A stretch of DNA of 64,000 bases from Pseudomonas sp. UYIF39 (GTDB lineage Bacteria > Pseudomonadota > Gammaproteobacteria > Pseudomonadales > Pseudomonadaceae): assembly GCF_029963765.1 (NCBI RefSeq), contig NZ_JALBYU010000025.1, positions 19,330 through 83,329 of the forward strand, read 5' to 3'. The position numbers and the translations under genes are program-made. This document shows, piece after piece, positions 33,615 through 41,707 of this stretch. The first letter of the stretch is position 1. The number at the start of each line of letters is the position of its first letter. The notes beneath the pieces were generated by a model, which saw nothing but the letters and a program-made list of their open reading frames with translations, made no database searches and had not been told where the DNA came from.

Positions 33615-33911
33615 TCAAACCGGATCCGGCAGCGCCGAAGTTGGCAAACCAAACGTGCGATCAAACAGCCAGTTGAAGGCGAAGGTGTAGCATGGGATGA
33701 AAATGATCAGCGCCGCGTCCAGCAGGAAGGCTTGCACCAGGCTGATGTTCATCCACCAGGCGATCAACGGGATGAGGAACACTATCAAGGTTAGTTGAAA
33801 ACCCACGGCATGGGCGATGCGCCGTTTAACGGTGCGGATTCGCGAAGGCTGACGACTTTCCCAGCGCTCGAACAGCGTGGTGTAGATGAAACTCCAGGTC
33901 ACCGCGAGGGT
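33615..33911 (-). pseudogene. PACE efflux transporter, N-terminal half deleted
   Basis: The remaining about 98 residues match the C-terminal two thirds of the intact PACE protein at 44838-45275. LAVTWSFIYTTLFERW aligns with LALAWNVVFNGLFDRA, and VFLIPLIAWWMNISLVQAFL with VGVPLIAWWLKVSLWQAFLL. About 50 N-terminal residues, including the first bacterial transmembrane pair segment, and the promoter are missing. Homology stops at about 33906-33912, where a LysR fragment begins on the other strand. No good start remains (only GTG at 33902). Confidence 0.85.
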
Positions 33912-34278
33912 CGGTTATCCACTGTTCGACCGCAGTCATCGCGAGCCGGTGCCGACGGCGATGGCCAGCGCATTGGTGCCTCACGCGCGATTGATCGCCG
34001 AGCAGCTCAAACAGCTGCAAGTGCATGCGGTCGAGTTGTCGCAGGGGCTGGAAAGCAAGTTGTCGATCGGGGTCGTGGCGGACATCGACAAGGGCCGCGT
34101 GATGATGGCGATCAAGGTCATCGCCAAGCGTCATCCGCTATTCGACATCGAAATGCTCAGTGCGCCGCAGGATGACGTGTTGGCGCTGCTGCACAGCGGC
34201 CGGGTGGCATTCGCTCTCATGAAAAACCAGAGCGAATACCAACCTGATTTAAGGCTGCAGGGTTCCCCTGCAACATAG
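33910..34278 (+). pseudogene. LysR regulator fragment, both ends missing
   Basis: VGYPLFDRSHREPVPTAMAS onward matches the LysR protein at 43893-44747 from LTLFDRSSRKPSLTPAG through RGRAHVAFAEKQDSYPPDL. The helix-turn-helix (first about 45 residues) is absent and the chain ends soon after residue 155-equivalent with unrelated residues before the TAG at 34276-34278. It therefore lacks the DNA-binding domain and most of the effector domain. An ATG at 33886 opens the frame but lies inside the PACE remnant. Confidence 0.85.
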
Positions 34279-34293
34279 AATCTCCCACACGGA

Positions 34294-35325
34294 TCAGGTG
34301 CTTTCGCGCACCTTCAGCTCAAACCCCATGTCCTGCACCGGTTTGGCCACTGTGTTGCCAGCCATCAACGTCAACATCTGCTCCGCCGCGCGGCGGCCAA
34401 TCGCCTCGCGCGGGGTGCTGATGCTGCTCAGGCGCGGGACCATGTGAGCCGAGGCCGGCAGGTCGTTGAAGCCGAGGATCGCCACTTGTTCGGGGATCTT
34501 GATCCCGCTGCGCATGGCTTCGAGCAGTGCGCCCTGGGCCAGGTCGTCGTTGCCGAAGAAGATCGCGTCAACATCGGGATGAGTGGCGAGCAGTTGCAGG
34601 AACAACTCGCCGCCCAAGCCAACTGAGGAAGAGCGAGGCGTCAGCACTTCCAGGTCCGGGTCATACAAACCGGCCTTTTGCAGGGCTTTGCGGAAACCTT
34701 CGCCGCGCAGCAACGTGCGTTGATCCAGTTGCGCGCCGATGTAGGCCAGACGCTTACGACCGCGAGACAGCAAATGTTCGGCCGCTGTCTCGCCGGCGGC
34801 AAGTTGCGAAAAGCCCACGCAATTGAGCCCGGCTGCGCTGTCCAGTTCCATCATGTACACGCACGGAATGTTGCTGGTCTCGATCATCCGGCGCGAACTT
34901 TCGGTGCGGTCGAAACCGGTCAGCAGCAAACCGCGAGGCTGATACGCCATGTAGTTGCGCAGCAGGTTTTCTTCTTCATCGCGTGAGTAATGGAAGTTCC
35001 CGATCAGCACCTCAAAGCCTTTGGGGCGCAAAACCTGATGAATGGCTTCCAGCGTGTCGATGAACAATAAGTTGGACAGTGACGGCACCAATACCACCAC
35101 CGAATGGCTCTGGGCCGAGGCTAACGCGCGGGCGGCAGGGTTGACCACGTAGTTGAGTTCAAGCGCCGCTTTCTGCACTTTTTCCACCAGTTCGGTGGCC
35201 ACCGTGCTGACCCCGCGCAGGGCGCGAGAGGCGGTGATCGGGCTGACACCGGCCAGGCGAGCGACTTCGTTCAAAGTGGGGCGGCCAGTGGTGCGCGTAT
35301 TTTTATCGTTTTTAGGGGAGATCAT
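34294..35325 (-). CDS. gntR: GntR, LacI-family repressor of gluconate use
   Basis: A 343-residue LacI-type repressor. The helix-turn-helix and hinge are at about residues 17-70 (TLNEVARLAGVSPITASRAL). The periplasmic-binding-like effector domain follows (SHSVVVLVPSLSNLLFIDTL). It is divergent from gntK-gntP, the usual Pseudomonas order. In P. aeruginosa GntR represses itself and gntP and is released by gluconate or 6-phosphogluconate. The in-frame TTG at 35340 is an alternative start. Operator-like TAGCGCT sites lie at 35362, 35513 and 36091. Confidence 0.92.
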   Translation of the reverse strand: MISPKNDKNTRTTGRPTLNEVARLAGVSPITASRALRGVSTVATELVEKVQKAALELNYVVNPAARALASAQSHSVVVLVPSLSNLLFIDTLEAIHQVLRPKGFEVLIGNFHYSRDEEENLLRNYMAYQPRGLLLTGFDRTESSRRMIETSNIPCVYMMELDSAAGLNCVGFSQLAAGETAAEHLLSRGRKRLAYIGAQLDQRTLLRGEGFRKALQKAGLYDPDLEVLTPRSSSVGLGGELFLQLLATHPDVDAIFFGNDDLAQGALLEAMRSGIKIPEQVAILGFNDLPASAHMVPRLSSISTPREAIGRRAAEQMLTLMAGNTVAKPVQDMGFELKVREST

Positions 35326-35354
35326 CAGACGGCTTGCCAAACAAAATTCGAGGC

Positions 35355-35373
35355 ACTAAGGTAGCGCTGTCTC
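35355..35373. promoter_or_regulatory. GntR operator, site 1
   Basis: ACTAAGGTAGCGCTGTCTC, 30 bases upstream of gntR. It fits the reported Pseudomonas GntR pattern AC-N-AAG-N-TAGCGCT exactly, as far as I recall it. Confidence 0.7.
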
Positions 35374-35505
35374 GACGCAGCTGCAAATGCGTGAGCGGGG
35401 TTTGCCTGATCCCCGTTTTTTGGCGTTGGGAACGAACATGCTGCAACCCACAAAAATGACAAGAAGGCGTCGGCAACTTCTGCTTTTGTTCTAGTGTCAT
35501 AACTG

Positions 35506-35523
35506 GCAAAGGTAGCGCTGTCT
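35506..35523. promoter_or_regulatory. GntR operator, site 2
   Basis: GCAAAGGTAGCGCTGTCT, 18 bases upstream of gntK. It shares GGTAGCGCTGTCT with site 1. Confidence 0.7.
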
Positions 35524-35540
35524 GCGCGCTGAGGTGTTAC

Positions 35541-36074
35541 ATGAATCATCCCATCACCGCCTTGGTCATCATGGGCGTTGCCGGTTGCGGCAAGACTTGC
35601 GTCAGCGAGGCCTTGTGCCAACTCAGCGGCGCGACCGCCATTGAAGGCGACACTTTCCACCCTGCCGCCAATATCGAAAAGATGAGCGCGGGTATCCCCC
35701 TGAACGACGACGACCGTGCCGGCTGGCTCGACAGCCTGTGCGATGAATTGCGCCGCATCGACGCCAAGGGCGAACGCCCGGTGCTGACCTGCTCGGCCCT
35801 CAAACACATTTACCGCGAACGTCTGCGTAGCGCCTTGCCGGGCCTGGGCTTCGTGTTCCTAGAGCTGACCCCTGAAGTTGCCGCCGATCGTGTCTCCCAT
35901 CGGCCGGGCCACTTCATGCCGTCAACATTGATCGACAGCCAGTTCGCCACCCTTGAATCACCCGTTGGCGAGCCCCTGACCCTGGCTCTGGACGCTTCGA
36001 ACCACAGCGTCGAGCAATTGGCGAAGCAAGCTCATGTCTGGTGGCAGGCGCATGGCCTGAAACACGCCGTATGA
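35541..36074 (+). CDS. gntK: Gluconokinase
   Basis: A 177-residue kinase phosphorylating gluconate to 6-phosphogluconate. Walker A is GVAGCGKTCVSEAL at about residues 11-24; the family usually has GVSGSGKS, so Cys replaces Ser here. EGDTFHPAANIEKMSAGIPL near residue 37 binds gluconate, and TCSALKHIYRERLR near residue 85 and SHRPGHFMPSTLIDSQFATL near residue 120 are also family marks. The start ATG at 35541 has GAGGTG upstream. With GntP it feeds the Entner-Doudoroff route. Confidence 0.94.
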   Translation: MNHPITALVIMGVAGCGKTCVSEALCQLSGATAIEGDTFHPAANIEKMSAGIPLNDDDRAGWLDSLCDELRRIDAKGERPVLTCSALKHIYRERLRSALPGLGFVFLELTPEVAADRVSHRPGHFMPSTLIDSQFATLESPVGEPLTLALDASNHSVEQLAKQAHVWWQAHGLKHAV

Positions 36075-36083
36075 GTTTTGCCA

Positions 36084-36100
36084 GAAGAGATAGCGCTGTC
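36084..36100. promoter_or_regulatory. GntR operator, site 3, between gntK and gntP
   Basis: GAAGAGATAGCGCTGTC shares ATAGCGCTGTC with the other sites and lies 57 bases before gntP, suggesting a separate gntP promoter under GntR. Confidence 0.6.
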
Positions 36101-36126
36101 CTATTGGCTTGCGAATTACCCGCTTT

Positions 36127-36140
36127 AATAACAACAACAA
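36127..36140 (+). promoter_or_regulatory. Hfq/Crc-type motif before gntP
   Basis: AATAACAACAACAA contains three overlapping AAnAAnAA units directly ahead of CCAGGAG. The strongest such motif in the window. Confidence 0.65.
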
Positions 36141-36156
36141 CCAGGAGACACCCCTA

Positions 36157-37509
36157 ATGTTTGGCATGTCCCACGAGACGTTCCTGCTGCTCGATGCAGT
36201 GGTCACGGTGATCGGGCTTATCGTCCTGATTACCAAGTTCAAGCTTCACCCGTTCATTGCCCTGATTATCGCCGCTGCCTTTCTCGGGCTGACCTCCGGC
36301 ATGCCGATCGGCACCATCATCAAGGCGTTCCAGGACGGCTTCGGTGGGGTGCTTGGTTTCGTCGGGATCATCCTCGCGCTGGGCACCATGCTCGGCAAAA
36401 TGATGGCCGAGTCGGGCGGGGCGGATCAGATTGCCCAAACCCTGATTCGCGCGTTCGGCAAGGACAAGGTGCAGTGGGCGATGATGTTTGCGGCCTTCCT
36501 GGTCGGCATTCCGCTGTTTTTCGAAATCGGCTTCGTGCTGCTGATCCCACTGGTGTTCATCGTGGCCCGGCGTACCGGCGTGTCGATCATCAAGATCGGT
36601 ATCCCGCTGCTGGCCGGTCTGTCCGCCGTGCACGGTCTGGTTCCGCCGCACCCGGGTCCGTTGCTGGCCATCGGCGTGTTCGGTGCCGACATTGGTAAAA
36701 CCATTCTCTACGGCCTGATCGTTGCGCTGCCGACGGCCATCATCGCCGGCCCGATCTACGGCACGTTCATTTCCAAGTACATCCCGGGTCATCCTAACCA
36801 GGAACTGGTCGATCAACTGGCGCGCGAGCCGGAGGCGGCTGAGCTGCCGAGCTTCAGCATCACCCTTATCACCGTGCTGCTGCCGGTGTTCCTGATGTTG
36901 CTCAAGACCTTTGCCGACGTGGTGCTGCCGGAAGGCAATTTCTTCCGCTCGTTCATGGACCTGATCGGTCACCCGATTTCGGCGCTGCTGCTGGCGTTGC
37001 TGCTGTCGCTGTACACCTTCGGGCACCGTCAGGGCATGGGCTCCAGCAAAATCCTCAAGTTGCTCGACGCCAGCCTCGCGCCGACCGCCGCGATCATTCT
37101 GATCATCGGTGCCGGTGGTGGCTTCAAGCAGATGCTGGTGACCAGCGGCGTGGGCGACGTGATCGGCCACATGGCGGTGAACGCACAGATCTCGCCGATC
37201 CTGCTGGCCTGGCTGGTAGCAGCGGTGATTCGTATCGCGACCGGCTCTGCAACCGTGGCCACCATTACCGGCGCGGGAATCGTGGTGCCGGTGGTGGGGA
37301 TGATTCCAGGTGTGAACCGTGAGCTGTTGGTGCTGGCGACTGGTGCCGGTTCGTTGATCCTGTCGCATGTCAACGACGCGGGTTTCTGGCTGGTGAAGCA
37401 GTACTTCAACATGACCGTGGCGGAAACCTTCAAGACCTGGACGGCGATGGAGACCATCCTGTCCATCGTGGCGCTGGGCTTTATCCTGCTGTTGTCGATG
37501 TTCGTCTAA
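36157..37509 (+). CDS. gntP: Gluconate permease, GntP family
   Basis: A 450-residue inner-membrane proton symporter with about 12-14 hydrophobic segments. GntP family marks: FIALIIAAAFLGLTSGMPIG near residue 30, GLSAVHGLVPPHPGPLLAIG near residue 155, and GSATVATITGAGIVVPV near residue 365. The C-terminus ends in a hydrophobic segment. The ATG at 36157 follows CAGGAGACACCCCTA. The preceding GntR site and Hfq/Crc motif indicate double control. It takes up gluconate for GntK. Confidence 0.94.
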   Translation: MFGMSHETFLLLDAVVTVIGLIVLITKFKLHPFIALIIAAAFLGLTSGMPIGTIIKAFQDGFGGVLGFVGIILALGTMLGKMMAESGGADQIAQTLIRAFGKDKVQWAMMFAAFLVGIPLFFEIGFVLLIPLVFIVARRTGVSIIKIGIPLLAGLSAVHGLVPPHPGPLLAIGVFGADIGKTILYGLIVALPTAIIAGPIYGTFISKYIPGHPNQELVDQLAREPEAAELPSFSITLITVLLPVFLMLLKTFADVVLPEGNFFRSFMDLIGHPISALLLALLLSLYTFGHRQGMGSSKILKLLDASLAPTAAIILIIGAGGGFKQMLVTSGVGDVIGHMAVNAQISPILLAWLVAAVIRIATGSATVATITGAGIVVPVVGMIPGVNRELLVLATGAGSLILSHVNDAGFWLVKQYFNMTVAETFKTWTAMETILSIVALGFILLLSMFV

Positions 37510-37526
37510 GCACACCGTAAAACAAC

Positions 37527-37616
37527 TGTGGGAGCGAGCTTGCTCGCGATGAGGGCTTAACATTCAATGCAAATGTTGAATGTAAGTCCGCTATCGCGAG
37601 CAAGCTCGCTCCCACA
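37527..37616. repeat. REP doublet after gntP
   Basis: Arms TGTGGGAGCGAGCTTGCTCG and complement, main REP family. Between the arms a second palindrome around ACATTCAATGCAAATGTTGAATGT is seen. It lies between convergent gntP and the aminotransferase gene. Confidence 0.92.
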
Positions 37617-37626
37617 TTTATTTGTG

Positions 37627-38844
37627 TCAGGCGTTGGCTTTCTGAACCAACCCATCCGCCCGAAACATCCCGCGAATCCCGCGTACTGCCTGACGAATCC
37701 GGTCCTGGTTTTCGATCAGCGCGAAGCGCACGTGATCATCCCCATACTCCCCAAATCCTACGCCCGGCGAGACGCAAACCTTGGCTTCGGCCAGCAGTTT
37801 CTTGGCGAACTCCAGCGAGCCCAAGTGCGCATATGCCTCGGGAATCTTCGCCCAGACATACATCGATGCTTTCGGATTCTCGACCATCCAGCCCAGTTCA
37901 TGCAGGCCTTTGACCAGCACGTTGCGACGCTGCCGATACTGCTCGGCGATGTCCTTGACGCACTGCTGATCACCTTCCAGCGCCGCAATGGCCGCGACTT
38001 GCAGCGGGGTGAACGTGCCGTAGTCGTGATAACTCTTGATCCGCGCCAGGGCGTTGACCAGCTCGGCGTTGCCGACCATGAAACCGATGCGCCAGCCCGC
38101 CATGTTGTAGCTCTTGGACAGGGTGAAAAACTCTACCGCAATGTCCTTGGCGCCCGGCACTTGCATGATCGACGGGGCTTTCCAACCGTCGTAGACGATG
38201 TCGGCGTAAGCCAGGTCATGCACCACTAAAACGTCGTACTGCTTGGCGAGGGCGATTACCCGCTCGAAGAAATCCAGTTCCACGCACTGGGCGGTGGGGT
38301 TGGACGGGAAGCCGAGAATCATCATTTTCGGTTTCGGAATCGAGCCGCGAATGGCGCTTTCCAGTTCGGCGAAGAAGTCCACGCCCGGAATCAGCGGCAC
38401 CGAACGCACCTGGGCGCCGGCAATCACGGCACCGTAGATGTGAATCGGATAGCTCGGGTTCGGCACCAGAACGGTATCGCCCTGATCGAGGGTGGCCAGC
38501 ATCAAATGCGCCAGGCCTTCCTTGGAACCGATGGTGACGATGGCTTCGCTTTCCGGGTCGATGTCGACCTCGTAGCGATCCTTGTACCAATTGGAAATCG
38601 CCCGGCGCAGACGCGGAATGCCCTTGGACGTCGAATAACCGTGAGTGTCTTCGCGCTGGGCGACGGTGACGAGTTTTTCGACGATGTGCGGCGGGGTAGG
38701 GCCATCAGGGTTGCCCATGCTGAAATCGATGATGTCTTCGCCACGACGACGGGCGGCCATCTTCAGCTCGGCTGTGATGTTGAATACGTAAGGGGGGAGT
38801 CGATCTATGCGCGCAAAGCGGCGCGGCGAACCTGGGTTAGCCAT
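37627..38844 (-). CDS. alaC: Alanine-type aminotransferase AlaC
   Basis: A 405-residue class I/II PLP enzyme, probably making alanine from pyruvate with glutamate as donor. Marks: RRFARIDRLPPYVFNITAEL at the N-terminus, DFSMGNPDGPTP near residue 40, GSKEGLAHLMLATL near residue 105, GFPSNPTAQCVE near residue 178, DLAYADIVYDGWKAPS near residue 213, and the cofactor lysine in FFTLSKSYNMAGWRIGF near residue 240. Annotation in pseudomonads varies between AlaC and a broad-specificity aminotransferase. Confidence 0.9.
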   Translation of the reverse strand: MANPGSPRRFARIDRLPPYVFNITAELKMAARRRGEDIIDFSMGNPDGPTPPHIVEKLVTVAQREDTHGYSTSKGIPRLRRAISNWYKDRYEVDIDPESEAIVTIGSKEGLAHLMLATLDQGDTVLVPNPSYPIHIYGAVIAGAQVRSVPLIPGVDFFAELESAIRGSIPKPKMMILGFPSNPTAQCVELDFFERVIALAKQYDVLVVHDLAYADIVYDGWKAPSIMQVPGAKDIAVEFFTLSKSYNMAGWRIGFMVGNAELVNALARIKSYHDYGTFTPLQVAAIAALEGDQQCVKDIAEQYRQRRNVLVKGLHELGWMVENPKASMYVWAKIPEAYAHLGSLEFAKKLLAEAKVCVSPGVGFGEYGDDHVRFALIENQDRIRQAVRGIRGMFRADGLVQKANA

Positions 38845-38983
38845 TGTTGCCTCGGATAACGTGAGCGCCCGGAACCGTCCGAGCGACGCTGGTCACTGCG
38901 GTGACCTGTGGCGGAATGTAAGGGCTGATGTGGCAAACTGTCCAGCGACTATGTAAACAAATTTGTCCGAAGGAAATCGGTTG

Positions 38984-39646
38984 ATGGAATTTACCAGTGG
39001 CTTCTTGCTGAGCCTTTCGCTGTGCCTGGACATCGGCGTGGCCAACATCGCGATGATCACGCTGGCGATGCAACGCGGCTATTTTCAAGGCTTTGCGCTG
39101 GGTTTGGGCACCTGCGTCGGCGACCTGATCTACGCCGTGCTGGCCCTGGCCGGGATGACCGTTTTGCTGCAATACGAAACCGTGCGCTGGGTGCTGTGGA
39201 TTGGAGGTTCGGCGCTGTTGTTGTACTTCGCGGCGAAGATGATCTATTCGGCGATTCACCATGAGGCGGTGCTGGCGCAGGCCGAAGATGTGGGACAGAA
39301 CTCCCATCGGCGCGAGTTTTTCCGTGGGATCTTCCTCGCCATGTCGTCTCCCAGCGCCATTCTCTGGTTCGCGGCGGTGGGCGGCACATTGATTGCTCGT
39401 TCCGGTGGCGGTGGCGCCCTCAGTTCGGCGCTGTTTCTTGGCGGATTTCTGTGCGCCGGGGTGCTCTGGTGCGTCGCTTTGTGCTTCGCCGCGAGTCACG
39501 GTGGCAAGTTGCTGGGCGACAAACTGCTGCGTTACTCCTATATGGCATCGGCGGCGATCTTCTGCTATTTCGCAGTCTACGTGATCCTATCGGGGTATAA
39601 CGAGTTCGTTGGCGCAGGTGCCGCCGAGCAGTTGCACGCACTGTAA
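38984..39646 (+). CDS. LysE family amino acid exporter
   Basis: A 220-residue membrane protein with about six membrane segments, starting GFLLSLSLCLDIGVANIAMI. This pattern replaces the usual PGPxxxxV of LysE/RhtB, with D and N in place of G and P, so it belongs to a side branch. SSPSAILWFAAVGGTLIARS near residue 130 matches the second conserved NPKAxLFF-like region. The ATG at 38984 follows CGAAGGAAAT. Substrate unknown. The divergent neighbour is AlaC. Confidence 0.83.
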   Translation: MEFTSGFLLSLSLCLDIGVANIAMITLAMQRGYFQGFALGLGTCVGDLIYAVLALAGMTVLLQYETVRWVLWIGGSALLLYFAAKMIYSAIHHEAVLAQAEDVGQNSHRREFFRGIFLAMSSPSAILWFAAVGGTLIARSGGGGALSSALFLGGFLCAGVLWCVALCFAASHGGKLLGDKLLRYSYMASAAIFCYFAVYVILSGYNEFVGAGAAEQLHAL

Positions 39647-39663
39647 CTGGGCGAATCGGGTTT

Positions 39664-39696
39664 GGGTTCTATACTCCAAGCCGAACCCACTTTTTT
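39664..39696 (+). terminator. Possible terminator after the LysE-type gene
   Basis: GGGTTC (39664-39669) and GAACCC (39683-39688) with T-run TTTTTTG two bases later. The stem is short and the loop long, so strength is doubtful. Confidence 0.5.
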
Positions 39697-39713
39697 GTTC
39701 CAGGAGTTGAGTC

Positions 39714-40199
39714 ATGGATGAGCAAACAGGCGTCGAAACGGCCAAGCCACGGTTCGAGCACGGGCACTTCCTGCTCATTGCAGGGCTTGGCGGCCGATTT
39801 ACTGCAGACACCACTAAAGGCATTCCCGCTCTCTGGGAGAAATTCATTCCCGAGATTGGCAAAATTCCCGGTCAAAAAAACGAAGTGACCTACGGCATCT
39901 GCTGCAATCCGGATGGCAAGGGCGGCTTCGAATACATCGCCGGCGTTGAAATCAGCAAGCTCGACGACCTGCCCGAAAAGTACCGCTGGGTTGAGGTCCA
40001 GCCTCAGCACTATGCGGTGTTCGAGCACAAAGGCTCTCTCGATCAGTTGCCCCAGACCTTCCAATACATCTGGAAAACCTGGCTGCCGCAATCCGGTTAT
40101 CAGGCGGCCGACGCGCCTGAATTCGAACGCTACAGCGAAGACTTCAACCCGAAGCTCAATACCGGCGTGCTGGAAATCTGGCTGCCGCTCAAGGCGTAA
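39714..40199 (+). CDS. GyrI-like/AraC effector-binding domain protein
   Basis: A 161-residue soluble protein of the GyrI-like small-molecule-binding fold. The pattern GIPALWEKFIPEIGKIPG near residue 35, VTYGICCNPDG near residue 58 and the C-terminal FERYSEDFNPKLNTGVLEIW near residue 135 matches stand-alone AraC effector domains (Rob/SbmC type). Some relatives bind toxins or drugs or inhibit gyrase; its ligand is unknown. The ATG follows CCAGGAGTTGAGTC. Confidence 0.85.
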   Translation: MDEQTGVETAKPRFEHGHFLLIAGLGGRFTADTTKGIPALWEKFIPEIGKIPGQKNEVTYGICCNPDGKGGFEYIAGVEISKLDDLPEKYRWVEVQPQHYAVFEHKGSLDQLPQTFQYIWKTWLPQSGYQAADAPEFERYSEDFNPKLNTGVLEIWLPLKA

Positions 40200-40296
40200 T
40201 GACTGGATCGAGAGGCGGATCGGCGATTCGCCTCTCGATGTCGTGGTGGCGCTGATTTATGATCCCCAGCCTTTCCATCGCTGATCCCGAGCTGCC

Positions 40297-40785
40297 ATGA
40301 ACACCGTCATCCGTCACGTCACCCCTGCTGATCTGGACCGCTGCTACGCCATCGAAACCGTTGCCTATGAAGGCGACGAAGCCGCCACCCGCGAAAAAAT
40401 CGCCACGCGCATTGCCACCTGGCCCGAAGGTTTCATCGTGGCCGAAGTCGACGGTGTTGTAGCCGGTTTCATCAATTCCGGTGCGGCGTTTCAGGTAGAA
40501 ATGTCGGACGAGGCGTTCAAGGAACTGATCGGCCACGACCCGGCCGGCCCGCATGTGGTCATCATGTCGGTGGTGGTGCACCCGGATTTTCAGGGGCAGG
40601 GGCTGGCGAAACGGTTGATGGGCGAATTCATCGAGCGGATGCGCGCCCTGGGCAAGACCCACATCCATCTGATGTGCAAGGAGCGGCACATTCCGCTGTA
40701 TACCGGGTTTGGCTTTGCCTACATCAAGCCTTCAGCGTCTGACCATGGCGGGATGGCTTGGCATGAGATGGTGTTGGAGTTGTAA
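40297..40785 (+). CDS. GNAT family N-acetyltransferase
   Basis: A 162-residue acetyltransferase. The acetyl-CoA motif is VIMSVVVHPDFQGQGLAKRL near residues 88-107 with QGQGLA. The C-terminal KERHIPLYTGFGFAYIKPSA completes the fold. The N-terminus (VIRHVTPADLDRCYAIE) resembles arylalkylamine-type GNATs. Substrate unknown. Confidence 0.85.
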   Translation: MNTVIRHVTPADLDRCYAIETVAYEGDEAATREKIATRIATWPEGFIVAEVDGVVAGFINSGAAFQVEMSDEAFKELIGHDPAGPHVVIMSVVVHPDFQGQGLAKRLMGEFIERMRALGKTHIHLMCKERHIPLYTGFGFAYIKPSASDHGGMAWHEMVLEL

Positions 40786-40811
40786 CCAATCTATCGAACA
40801 CCGAAGATCCC

Positions 40812-40900
40812 TGTGGGAGCGAGCTTGCTCGCGATGGCGGCAGCACATTCAGCATTGATGTGACTCGCAAACCGCTATCGCGAGCAAGCTCGCTCCCACA
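40812..40900. repeat. REP doublet
   Basis: Arms TGTGGGAGCGAGCTTGCTCG and complement with about 40 bases between. Main REP family, adjacent to a gene remnant. Confidence 0.92.
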
Positions 40901-40916
40901 TTGGTTAGTCGTCGTG

Positions 40917-41073
40917 TCAGTAAAGGCTATCCCGCACTCTGGCCGGCGCTTCCCGGTCATACGTCTCGAATCCGAACGAACGATGGCCTTGGAGCAATGG
41001 AAGTACGCCGCTACCACCGTCAGTCGTGGGGTTGGCCGTAGAGGGCTTCCAGTTCCTCGATGCTGTTGAGCAT
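40917..41073 (-). pseudogene. Remnant of a pyridoxamine 5'-phosphate oxidase-like gene
   Basis: Three pieces of one family can be read in different frames within 157 bases. MLNSIEELEALYGQPHD at the start ends in a stop. VVAAYFHCSKAIVRS lies in the middle in a second frame. ETYDREAPARVRDSLY and a stop lie at the end in the first frame set. In Pseudomonas PNPOx-like proteins of about 200 residues these are the N-terminus, the late YFxCSKAxxRS strand and the C-terminus. About three quarters of the gene is missing by internal deletions, so it is certainly not functional if the reading is right. Confidence 0.65.
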
Positions 41074-41080
41074 TACCACC

Positions 41081-41566
41081 TCAGAAAATCAGCCCCATGC
41101 GCCGTTCGTAACCGATCCGGCCCCTGTAGGCTTCGCCGCTGTCGACCCAGCCGAACTTTGCGTAAAGCGCGATGGCCGATTCGTTATCCGCATCCACCGA
41201 CAACTCCAGCCCCTTTATTTCCGGAAACGCCAGACGCGCGACGTCGGGCAGGGCTTGCAGACAGGCCTTGCCATAGCCTTTGCCCTGAGCCCGATGATCG
41301 ACTTGCAGTGCGTGAAGGGTGGCGCTGTGTTCATCGGCCCACGCTGGCAATACGGGCGGGCGTTTGAGCAGCAGAAAGGCCACGGGAACATCCTCGACCA
41401 GTAGTGCAAATCCTTTGACGCCGGGGCCGGGTTTGGACAGCAAGGTGTGCAACGCACCGTGAATGTCGCCGGAGAACTTGATTTGTTCTTTGTGAACTTC
41501 AATGGCCTCGACCTGCTGGCGCTGGAGCGCGTTCAGGTTGTCGTAAGGCACGAGTCGGGTTGTCAC
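41081..41566 (-). CDS. GNAT family N-acetyltransferase
   Basis: A 161-residue acetyltransferase. The acetyl-CoA motif is ALQVDHRAQGKGYGKACLQA near residues 90-110 (QGKGYG). The C-terminal ESAIALYAKFGWVDSGEAYR is a typical GNAT end. The start is GTG at 41566 (MTTRLVPYDN) after AAAGGACACTCCA. No ATG suits. Confidence 0.83.
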   Translation of the reverse strand: MTTRLVPYDNLNALQRQQVEAIEVHKEQIKFSGDIHGALHTLLSKPGPGVKGFALLVEDVPVAFLLLKRPPVLPAWADEHSATLHALQVDHRAQGKGYGKACLQALPDVARLAFPEIKGLELSVDADNESAIALYAKFGWVDSGEAYRGRIGYERRMGLIF

Positions 41567-41707
41567 TGGAGTGTCCTTTTTCCAACATCAATGTGTATCG
41601 GATTCTAACGAGTTTGCGTTCATGGACTATTTTTATTTCGGCTGTCGATTTGGCTTTTCGCCAGACGACTAAGGGTGTCTTCACAACAAAAATCACGGAG
41701 AACCACC

